DNA from: Bacilli bacterium
Lineage (GTDB): Bacteria; Bacillota_I; Bacilli_A; RF39; UBA660
Assembly (NCBI GenBank): GCA_017476705.1
Contig: JAFUZI010000038.1
Span: 1 to 19,482, forward strand
DNA: 19,482 nucleotides
Direction of reading: 5' to 3'
Shown here: piece after piece, positions 1 through 7,804 of the stretch
Layout: every line of letters starts with the position of its first letter
Numbering within the stretch: position 1 is the stretch's first letter
The notes under the pieces: model-generated
The model's input: the letters and a program-made list of their open reading frames with translations, nothing else
Databases searched by the model: none
What the model was told of the DNA's origin: nothing
Made by a program: the position numbers and the translations under genes

Positions 1-1452
1 ACAGAAAATGATATGAATCAGATAGTAGATATTCTATCATTTAGATGTGAAAGTAGAGTGAATACAGATGGATACTATGATAATAACAGAACTCCAGAAA
101 GATCTTTATATGCACGTCCTCAAAATCATGGACTATTAAACACTGCATACTCTAAAATATTTGATATAAACAACGCAGTATATTTATCAGATAATAGTAA
201 AGAATTAACAGATTTTCCAAGTTCTGTATTTTGGTCGGAGCAAAAATTAAATGGAGAAAATGTAGATACTTGGTATAATATGACTCTGGCTAATCAGTTA
301 GATCTAGATGGTAAATATGGTAAAATTATAGCATTGGAAAGTTTAGAAAACTATGTATATGCTTTCCAAGAAAATGCAATTTCTAGAATATATTATGATA
401 CTAGAGAAGCAGTAACAACAGAATCTGGACTTTCTTTAACTATTGCAAATAATAAAAAAGTTACAGGATACGATATAGTATGTTATAATGTTGGAGTACA
501 ACACTATAAAAGTATTACTAACACTGGAAGTTTAATATATTTTGTAGATTCTTTACGTAAAATATTTTATGTGTTTGATGGCAAAAACCTTGTTAACATT
601 TCTTTAAAATGCGGAATGAAATCTTGGTTTAATAAACATATTGAAAAAGACAATGACTTTTATGTATTTTATGAATATTTAAACAATGAAGTTTATATAG
701 AAAATACTAAATACTGTATAGTATATAATGAAAATTCTGCTTCATTCACTTCGTTATATCCTTATTATAATATTAAACATTTACATAATATAAATGGTAA
801 AATCATAACATATAAATCAGATTGGAGTAGAGATAATACGGAAGAAAATAAATCGTACCCATGGTCTAAAATATATAAACATTTTGATGGAGATTATAAT
901 ATATTTTATGGTGACTACGAGCCTTATTATATAGATTTATTCTGTGCTCCTAAAAAAATAAATATGCAGGATAGTGTATTTACAAGTTTAGAATATGTGA
1001 ATGAAGTATATAATAAAGATACATATATGTCAGATATTACATATAGTCATATATCAGTAGGTGTTCCTTATTACGATACTATGGAAGATCTTGAGGAATT
1101 ACATTATTCTAAATATGGTAGTACTTTTACTAGACCTTACTTATTACTAAATGGACAATATAGTGATTATGTTAATGATGATGTAACTGAAGGCTTATTA
1201 AAAGATTCTTACAATAAAAAACCATATACTTATAAATCAAATCTTCAAAAGAAATTTGGTATTTGGAGAGCGGAATTACCTAGACCTAAAATGGCTATAG
1301 ATTCTAATTCTGCATTTAGACAAAATAGATTATCTAGCAGACTTTCTACTAACTATGTTAGATACCCTTGGGTTAGAATAAAGTTATATAATAAGCCTGG
1401 AGATACACATAAATCAATATTACATAATTTAAATGTAGTATATTATAATTAG
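1..1452 (+). CDS. Muzzle / tail stabilisation protein of crAss-like phage, 5'-truncated by the window edge
   Basis: This is the C-terminal part (483 codons visible) of the crAss-like protein called 'stabilisation protein' in annotations and 'muzzle' in the cryo-EM structure of the phage ΦcrAss001. It sits at the distal end of the short tail and closes the channel. The reading frame is open to base 1, so the ATG at 13 is probably internal and the true start lies to the left. The sequence is rich in Tyr, Asn and aromatic beta-strands, as in a propeller. Family-like stretches are the segment around 526-620 (IYFVDSLRK, VFDGKNL, KSWF), the segment around 700-770 (a Cys-x-VYN strand followed by FTSLYPYYN) and the C-terminal LPRPKM stretch near 1275 followed by R/W-rich strands. 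It ends with tandem TAG TAG, then TAA four codons on. The identification rests on motif resemblance and its position before the cargo genes. Confidence 0.8.
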   Translation, partial: TENDMNQIVDILSFRCESRVNTDGYYDNNRTPERSLYARPQNHGLLNTAYSKIFDINNAVYLSDNSKELTDFPSSVFWSEQKLNGENVDTWYNMTLANQLDLDGKYGKIIALESLENYVYAFQENAISRIYYDTREAVTTESGLSLTIANNKKVTGYDIVCYNVGVQHYKSITNTGSLIYFVDSLRKIFYVFDGKNLVNISLKCGMKSWFNKHIEKDNDFYVFYEYLNNEVYIENTKYCIVYNENSASFTSLYPYYNIKHLHNINGKIITYKSDWSRDNTEENKSYPWSKIYKHFDGDYNIFYGDYEPYYIDLFCAPKKINMQDSVFTSLEYVNEVYNKDTYMSDITYSHISVGVPYYDTMEDLEELHYSKYGSTFTRPYLLLNGQYSDYVNDDVTEGLLKDSYNKKPYTYKSNLQKKFGIWRAELPRPKMAIDSNSAFRQNRLSSRLSTNYVRYPWVRIKLYNKPGDTHKSILHNLNVVYYN

Positions 1453-1503
1453 TAGATACTTAAATAATAATTGATAAATACGTATATAAAGAAAATAATT
1501 TTG

Positions 1504-1511
1504 TAACTTTG
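1504..1511 (+). promoter_or_regulatory. Bacteroidota-type -7 promoter box (TAACTTTG)
   Basis: The 79-base gap between the muzzle gene and the first cargo gene holds TAACTTTGC, a perfect match to the Bacteroidetes primary-sigma -7 element TAnnTTTG. It lies about 20 bases before the ATG at 1532, so a transcript starting just downstream would have a very short, A-rich leader. I see no clear TTTG -33 element at the expected 19-21 base spacing; that region is A/T-rich (around TACGTATATAAAG). It would drive the three-gene cargo operon. A chance match in AT-rich DNA cannot be excluded, but this is the only rightward gap long enough for a promoter. Confidence 0.5.
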
Positions 1512-1531
1512 CATAAAATAAAATATATATT

Positions 1532-4500
1532 ATGGCTTATATAGATTTTACTGGTGCTAATAATATGCATAATATGTTTAGAAATGACTATACTCTTCCC
1601 TGGTATGATATAACAGGAAGGACTTTTGGTAATAGGCGTTTATATAATGAAGGAATAACTGAACCTATAGAGAAAATGCCTATTTCTACTTATGCAGATT
1701 CTTTTGAATATAGCAATCCAACATCATATAGTTTTGACAAGTATTTACCAGAAAAAACTAAAAGTAGTATATTTAATAATACTAATATTGGGAATGGATT
1801 AACTGCCGCTTCTGCTGCACTAGATATAGCAGGTACTGCATTTAATTTGGGTAGAGGTGAAGCAGATACTACAGGCTATCAAGCATTAGCAAGATCTTTA
1901 GCAGACACTCAATTTGCTGGTACTAATGAATCATTAGTAGCACAAAGAAATTCTACTCAAGATATGACAAGAAAATCATATTCTGATATAGGTGGAATAT
2001 CTAACGGTAAAATAGCAACTTCTAGTTTAGGTAGTGCTATATCTGGAGCAACTGCAGGACTAGCAGTAGGTGGTCCAATAGGCGCTGCAATAGGAGGAGT
2101 TGTTGGATTAGGTTCTGGTATTATTGGAGGTATTTTAGGTCATAATAAAGATAAAGCAAAACAAAGAAAACTAAATGCAGAAATAGCAAGATCTAATAAT
2201 ATAATGCATAATAATTTTGATAATGCTGCACGCAATAATGATAGAAGTTCATATAAATTTGGTATGATGAATCAGTTTGCTTTAGGTGGAGATTTGGAAA
2301 GTAATGATACTACATTTAATCCTTTCTTGACGCTATTTAATGAAGGCGGTTCTCATGAAGAAAATCCTTACGGTGGAATACCTCAAGGCATAGCAGAAGA
2401 TGGACAACCTAATCTTGTAGAAGAAGGTGAAGTCAAATGGAATGATTATATATTTTCTAAACGTTTAACTATACCTGATAATGATTTAGAAATGTATAAA
2501 ATAGCAAAGAGATATAAAGGAAAATCATATGCAGATATAGCAAGAGATTTATATAAAGAAAAGGCAGATAGACCTGTTGATAGTATATCTGATAAAACTA
2601 TGGCTGCTAATTTACAAAAGTTACAAATGTCCCAAGAAATGCTTAAAGCACAACAGAAAGAACAACAAGCTGGAGAACAAATGGCTTTTGCTTTAGGCGG
2701 ATTACTTGGACATAAGAATAGTCATATTTTTGCTGACGGGGGAGAAAAAGAAGATAAAAAGGTATACTATCCTATGCGTATAAATAATAGTGATGGTACT
2801 TATACAATGGCAACTGACGGATATTCTCCAGTATCAGATACTCCAGGTTATTATGTAATGCAAGATAATGAGGGTAATAGAATATATGGTGTTCCTCAAA
2901 ATGAAGACGAGTGGAAACAAGTTGCTTCTTATTATACTACAATGAGGGAGCCAGTACCATCTGAAGTGAATAAACATTTGCCTGGTAATCGTAGTGTTGG
3001 TGAATATATGGGACCTTCTCAATGGATGCAAGAATTTAATACAGTGGGATCTACTCCATTAAATTGGGCAATGATGCTTCCTGCAGCTGGCACAGTACTT
3101 CCAGAACTTGTTGAGGCTGGTAACGCAGCATTTGGACCAAAACTAGCTGAACTGTCTTCTGCAACTAAAGCTGCTTTGAGTACACAAGCAGGTCGAAATT
3201 TTTTATGGGGAAGTGGAGCAGCATTAGGAATGGATTCGTATCTTAATTCTCCTAAAGATGCTTTAAGTACATTAGATTTAGCCTTAGCACTAGTTCCTGG
3301 AAATGTGCAAATAGGGAAAGGGGTTTATCAAGCAGCAAATAGTACTAAAAAACTATTAAGAACATTAGGATTAACTAGACAAGAAGCAAGAAATTTACAA
3401 CTGGGTAATAATATATTTAATACTGCAGAAGAGGCTGAAAAATTTGTAAAAAAGACTGGACAAACTGCTCATGTTTTAGGTGCAGACAAAGATGGTAAAG
3501 TTTCTAAAGTAGTGAAATTTGTTTTAGATGAAGAAAATAAGAATAATGTATTAAGACAAACTGTAGATGATGCAAAGTCATGGATTTCCGAAGCCCGTCA
3601 AATGGGCAATCAATTCAGACAAAATGTAAAAAGCGGTGGAGATTTGGCAGAAAGAGTAAAGTTATTAAAACCTTCTCAATATGAAAAATTATCTGATGAA
3701 ACTAAAAAATTAATACAGGCTTTTAAGAGCGGAGATAGTTTATCAGAAGATCAACTAAAATTAATAGAAGAAAGTGTAAATGCAGTTACAAGAAAAATGA
3801 GAGCATCTTTGGCAGTTGCAGATAATGTGGCTAAAGTCTCTAATGGTATAGGAAATACAGCTAAAGGTTTTGGACAAGCAGTAACTAGGAGTCTTATTAA
3901 AGGTAATGATTTGGGTAAAACCAAAAATATGAAATATAATCTATTTTATAAACCTAAACCAAATACAGAGCAATTGTGGAAGACTCCATCAGAATTCGTT
4001 CACTTTAGTCCTAATCCTACATTATGGAAAACTCCTTATGGTATAGACTATATTCCTGGATTAGATAAATTTGCAAAAAGCCAATCTGAATTGCTTAGTA
4101 AAAATCCTTTTACACACTACTTTCAATCTCCAGAATCTGGAAAAGCTCTGCATACTTATTTAATGAAACCTAATTTTTGGGGATCTGGATTAGGCAAATT
4201 GATAAATGATAGAAGATCTTGGGAAACTTTAGGAGGTGCAGCAGGTTTATCATGGCTAGCTAAAGCATTATTTGGTCCAGAAGACGGTGATTATAAACCA
4301 GCAGAAAATTTGGAACAGTCTATAAATGACAGTCTAAATTATGCACAAAAAAATCTTTTAGATGAAGATATGGCTAAAAAAAATATAAATGAGGAAAATA
4401 CGGAAACTAATCCTTTTGAAAACGATACAAATTTTTATAAAAATAGTACGGATGATGTATTTAACTTTTTCGATACTTTAGGTACAGATATTAAAAAATA

Positions 4501-5929
4501 TGCTGACGGCGGACTTTTAAAACAGTCTTCAAGACTACCTATGTTCGGCAGTTCAGAATGGAATAATTTTACAAAATCTCCATATTATGGAATGCTAAAT
4601 GGAGGATTACCGACAGGTTTATCTGAGTATAATTATACTCCAAATGATATGCATTTTGTTAATCCTGCAGATTATGGAGATCCTTGGAAATATACTCAAG
4701 CTGGAGTAGGTGCTGAGCATTATAATCCTATGAATATTTCTAATATTACTGATATAGAAAATTCAGATTGGTATAAGAACAATTTTTTAAATTCTTTAAA
4801 GACGAATAACAATTATTTAAAAGCAGTTATTGATGGATATTTAGGGGGATTGCCTGAACAAGGATATGACAATTTAAGAAAAAAACTTGCTTTAAAAGAT
4901 GATTTTTCTAATAGAGATTCTGTATATAATGAATTTGTAAAATTGGCTACAGATCATAAAGCAGGACTTGCACATAATCCAATGATTGGTGATAGGTATT
5001 ATTGGGAAGATAAGAATGGAAAACGTACATATATTGATAAGCCGACTGACGGTAATTTTACAATAAGTCCAGACTATACTTGGGATGGTACTTGGAGGGA
5101 TTATAGAGTAACTATGAATCCTAGAAATAATTCCCCAAGAAAGAAAAAAGTCAATGAGAGCACAGCCCCTCAGCTTTCCTCTAGTTTAACTCCAGAAGGC
5201 ATTACTCCAGAAGGAGAAACTTCTTTATCGAATACAACTAGAGAAAAGGTGAGCATGAATCCCTTAATGTTTGCACCAGTTCTAGGAGATTCTCTTAATT
5301 ATCTAAATGCTTCTTTAACAAAGCCTGATTATTCGGATGTTAATTTAATAGCACCACAACGAATAAATGTCGGTTGGCACCCAATAGGAAATTATCAAAA
5401 ATACCAGCCTGTTGATATAGATTATTATATAAATAAACTAGACCAACAAAGATTAGGAACACAATCTTTATTAAGTAATTCTGTTAATGGAAATCAAGCA
5501 GCATATCAAGCAGGAGTATTACAGAATAATACTACAAATAGAAATGCTGTTGCCGAAGCAATGCAAGCAGCAGAAGCAGAAAATTATAAAAGGTATAATG
5601 ATGTAACGAGATTTAATAGAGAAACAGATGAAGCTAATCAGAAAGCAGATATTACTGTCCAAGGGCAAAGAGTAGATGCAGAAAAAGCATTCATGGATGC
5701 TCTATATAAATACGCTATAGCACGTAAAGGAGTTAAAGATCAATATGACACTACAAGAGCATATTTTGGACAAAAAATGTTTGACGATTTAGGCAATATC
5801 GGAAAACATTTATATATGGTAGATGCTTTAGATTCTGAAAAATATAGACTATTATATGCAGATGAACAAGCAAAGAATGCTGCTAAAAAACATGCATGTG
5901 GCGGCTATTTAACAATTAAAACAAGATAA
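1532..5929 (+). CDS. Large virion cargo (ejection-type) protein with glycine-zipper segment
   Basis: This 1465-residue protein resembles the big cargo protein that follows the muzzle gene in crAss-like phages. Such proteins are packed in the virion and thought to be released with the DNA; the exact role is unknown. In order: an aromatic N-terminus; a Gly/Ala-rich glycine-zipper segment at about 167-205, ending in a Lys-rich stretch, which could insert in a membrane; the crAss-typical NLVEEGEV motif at 294-301 followed by YIFSKRL; a helical AxxQ/E-rich stretch at about 330-385; a further hydrophobic part at about 505-610; and a C-terminal helical domain with the family-like stretch FNRETDEAN. 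Six short F/Y/H-x-x-G-G motifs are spread along it (249, 269, 386, 400, 990, 1454). The start ATG follows an A-rich leader with no Shine-Dalgarno, normal for Bacteroidota phages. Calling it cargo is inference from family resemblance and gene order. Confidence 0.75.
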   Translation: MAYIDFTGANNMHNMFRNDYTLPWYDITGRTFGNRRLYNEGITEPIEKMPISTYADSFEYSNPTSYSFDKYLPEKTKSSIFNNTNIGNGLTAASAALDIAGTAFNLGRGEADTTGYQALARSLADTQFAGTNESLVAQRNSTQDMTRKSYSDIGGISNGKIATSSLGSAISGATAGLAVGGPIGAAIGGVVGLGSGIIGGILGHNKDKAKQRKLNAEIARSNNIMHNNFDNAARNNDRSSYKFGMMNQFALGGDLESNDTTFNPFLTLFNEGGSHEENPYGGIPQGIAEDGQPNLVEEGEVKWNDYIFSKRLTIPDNDLEMYKIAKRYKGKSYADIARDLYKEKADRPVDSISDKTMAANLQKLQMSQEMLKAQQKEQQAGEQMAFALGGLLGHKNSHIFADGGEKEDKKVYYPMRINNSDGTYTMATDGYSPVSDTPGYYVMQDNEGNRIYGVPQNEDEWKQVASYYTTMREPVPSEVNKHLPGNRSVGEYMGPSQWMQEFNTVGSTPLNWAMMLPAAGTVLPELVEAGNAAFGPKLAELSSATKAALSTQAGRNFLWGSGAALGMDSYLNSPKDALSTLDLALALVPGNVQIGKGVYQAANSTKKLLRTLGLTRQEARNLQLGNNIFNTAEEAEKFVKKTGQTAHVLGADKDGKVSKVVKFVLDEENKNNVLRQTVDDAKSWISEARQMGNQFRQNVKSGGDLAERVKLLKPSQYEKLSDETKKLIQAFKSGDSLSEDQLKLIEESVNAVTRKMRASLAVADNVAKVSNGIGNTAKGFGQAVTRSLIKGNDLGKTKNMKYNLFYKPKPNTEQLWKTPSEFVHFSPNPTLWKTPYGIDYIPGLDKFAKSQSELLSKNPFTHYFQSPESGKALHTYLMKPNFWGSGLGKLINDRRSWETLGGAAGLSWLAKALFGPEDGDYKPAENLEQSINDSLNYAQKNLLDEDMAKKNINEENTETNPFENDTNFYKNSTDDVFNFFDTLGTDIKKYADGGLLKQSSRLPMFGSSEWNNFTKSPYYGMLNGGLPTGLSEYNYTPNDMHFVNPADYGDPWKYTQAGVGAEHYNPMNISNITDIENSDWYKNNFLNSLKTNNNYLKAVIDGYLGGLPEQGYDNLRKKLALKDDFSNRDSVYNEFVKLATDHKAGLAHNPMIGDRYYWEDKNGKRTYIDKPTDGNFTISPDYTWDGTWRDYRVTMNPRNNSPRKKKVNESTAPQLSSSLTPEGITPEGETSLSNTTREKVSMNPLMFAPVLGDSLNYLNASLTKPDYSDVNLIAPQRINVGWHPIGNYQKYQPVDIDYYINKLDQQRLGTQSLLSNSVNGNQAAYQAGVLQNNTTNRNAVAEAMQAAEAENYKRYNDVTRFNRETDEANQKADITVQGQRVDAEKAFMDALYKYAIARKGVKDQYDTTRAYFGQKMFDDLGNIGKHLYMVDALDSEKYRLLYADEQAKNAAKKHACGGYLTIKTR
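5189..5214 (+). repeat. Short tandem repeat encoding TPEG-x TPEG-x
   Basis: Two exact 11-base copies of ACTCCAGAAGG (5189-5199 and 5204-5214), spaced 15 bases start to start, encode Thr-Pro-Glu-Gly-Ile then Thr-Pro-Glu-Gly-Glu at residues 1220-1229 of the cargo protein. They lie in a Ser/Thr/Pro-rich stretch, probably a flexible linker before the conserved C-terminal helical domain. This looks like a small duplication in a linker, not a functional DNA element. Confidence 0.6.
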
Positions 5930-5932
5930 GAA

Positions 5933-7798
5933 ATGGCAATAGATATATCACAATTAAAAGATGCAAAAGGTAGTTTTCAACCATTGTCTTATGATGAAAT
6001 GGCTCGTCCAATTCAGAATAGAACAATGGGTATGTTAGCAATGTCTAATGCTTATGAAAATGCTGAATTAGAATCATCAAATTTAGGACTGTCTCAAGAT
6101 GAGTATAATACTTATCTTAAACCTACTATGGATAAGATAAGAAGTGCTTCTAATAGTCTAACTAAATATGGGTTAGAAGGCAGTGGTGGTATCAATGAAT
6201 TTTTGAGACTTAGACAAGATTATGCTAGAAATATAACTCCTGTTAAAAAGGCTCAAGAAAGTAGAATAAATAATATCAATATGCAAAATGCTATAAGAGC
6301 AAAAGCAACTAATCCAAGCGAAGTAGTGTTTAAAAGAAATGCTCAAGATATTCCATTAGATGAGTATATTAAAAATCCTAATATATCTCTTACTGAAAGC
6401 TTTGATGCTGATAAAATCCGTACATCTGTTGCTGCTAATTTAGTACCATTAAAAAAGATGATTTTAGACGGAGATTTGCCATTATCTCAACTTGTAGATC
6501 CTAACGGAAATCCTTTAAAAGGTATGTATTTAAAACAAGTTGTAACTGGATTATCTGATGCTCAACTTACTCAAATGTTAGTCAATCAAGATTTTAATTC
6601 TCCAGCAGGACGAATGGTAAAATCTATTGTAGATAATACATTATCTTCATATGGAATCAATGCAGAAAATGGTTGGAATGAAGATGCTATAACAAAAGCA
6701 ACTCAAGCAGCGTATAGTGTATTACCTCAAGCAGTTGGGGAAACTTCTCAATCTACTGTAAAGGATGAAAATTATTTTGCAAATCTACAATTTCAACATC
6801 AAATTGCGGCTCAGAATAACAGTGCTGCTAATACTAGAATGAATAACTATTTGGAAGGTAAAGGTTTCATGAAAGATAAAGATGGTAATTATACTAATAT
6901 TTATGGACTATCTCCAGAACAAATGCTATCTCTATCAGCAGGTTCAAAATCTTCCTCATCTTCTAAAAAATCTTCATTAGGTAACAATGAAGATAGTAGT
7001 TCATCAGATAAATTTTCTCTATCTGCTAATAATGCTGTAATTGCTTTTGGAAATAAAGATTATTCTAAATCAAGAATAAATACTTATGCTAAATTGGCAA
7101 TTACTTTAGATGGTAATGGAAATCCTAAACCAGATTCTAATATTGGAGTATTTTTTAATGGTAAAGGTGAAGTAGATTCTTGGGAAAATATTAATAAAAA
7201 GACTAAAGGCGCAATGCCTAAGAGTAGGTATGATAAAGTTATGAAAGAATTTAAAACTGACGGTATTAAAAACTACAAACAATTACATAAATTACTTACA
7301 GAACAAGATGCTTTGAATATTTTAGAATTCGAGTATAAAAATACTCCTGCTAGTGAAAAACAGAAAGTTATTTATAATAATTTAAAAAAGGCTAATACTA
7401 AAGATCAATTTAATACTTATACTATAAATAGAAAAGATGGTAAAACAGTGGCAGTTGCTACAGGAAATAAATTAACATTGCCTTCAGAATCTCCAAAATA
7501 TTGGGTAGATCCTAGATATACAGTAATTGGAAATGATGTATATGTATCTATGATAACAGATAGCAAAAACAATAAAAGACAAATTATAAAATATCCTCAA
7601 GATAATGATATGAAACAAATGATTGCTGATGCGAATAAAAGGATAATGAAGCGTAAGGAAGAGTTGGCTGCTGGAGTAAAAGCAGGAACTATTACAGATA
7701 GGGAAGGAGCAGCAAGAGCTTTCTTGCAATATCAAGCCGATGAAAAATCGCTATTGGCTGGACAATTAGTAGATTATGTTAGCGACTTTAATGATTAA
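5933..7798 (+). CDS. Helical virion-associated protein, crAss-like (probable second cargo protein)
   Basis: This 621-residue protein starts 3 bases after the preceding stop and ends 6 bases before the next start, so it is almost certainly co-transcribed and translationally coupled. No enzymatic motif is visible. The N-terminal ~110 residues (QPLSYDEMARP, then a helical stretch ending YARNITPVKKAQESR) resemble the conserved start of a protein found next to the large cargo gene in crAss-like phages. A Ser/Lys-rich low-complexity linker at about 337-363 divides it into an N-terminal helical half and a C-terminal half with more beta character (around 500-560), then a Lys/Glu/Ala-rich helix. There is no signal peptide or transmembrane helix, and the start lacks a Shine-Dalgarno. 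It probably packs with the larger cargo proteins. Function is unknown, and the family assignment rests on the N-terminal pattern and position. Confidence 0.65.
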   Translation: MAIDISQLKDAKGSFQPLSYDEMARPIQNRTMGMLAMSNAYENAELESSNLGLSQDEYNTYLKPTMDKIRSASNSLTKYGLEGSGGINEFLRLRQDYARNITPVKKAQESRINNINMQNAIRAKATNPSEVVFKRNAQDIPLDEYIKNPNISLTESFDADKIRTSVAANLVPLKKMILDGDLPLSQLVDPNGNPLKGMYLKQVVTGLSDAQLTQMLVNQDFNSPAGRMVKSIVDNTLSSYGINAENGWNEDAITKATQAAYSVLPQAVGETSQSTVKDENYFANLQFQHQIAAQNNSAANTRMNNYLEGKGFMKDKDGNYTNIYGLSPEQMLSLSAGSKSSSSSKKSSLGNNEDSSSSDKFSLSANNAVIAFGNKDYSKSRINTYAKLAITLDGNGNPKPDSNIGVFFNGKGEVDSWENINKKTKGAMPKSRYDKVMKEFKTDGIKNYKQLHKLLTEQDALNILEFEYKNTPASEKQKVIYNNLKKANTKDQFNTYTINRKDGKTVAVATGNKLTLPSESPKYWVDPRYTVIGNDVYVSMITDSKNNKRQIIKYPQDNDMKQMIADANKRIMKRKEELAAGVKAGTITDREGAARAFLQYQADEKSLLAGQLVDYVSDFND

Positions 7799-7804
7799 AA
7801 AATT

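Noticed and set aside
880..897. HFDGDY in the muzzle protein, resembling part of the RNA polymerase DxDGD loop
   Set aside because: The first Asp is replaced by His, and the surrounding sequence is Tyr-rich beta-structure of the stabilisation protein, not a polymerase barrel.
1490..1525. AT-rich imperfect inverted repeat (ATTTTG ... CATAAAAT) around the promoter-like box
   Set aside because: Pairing needs a bulge and consists almost wholly of A-T pairs; such repeats are expected by chance in DNA of this composition, so no operator is claimed.
2834..3031. Short minus-strand frame inside the large cargo gene, with similar ones at 7484-7735, 10027-10236, 10924-11139, 12353-12559 and 13132-13347
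   Set aside because: All lie wholly within long plus-strand genes, and their products are composition-driven (Ser, Phe, Ile, Arg-rich) without any domain.
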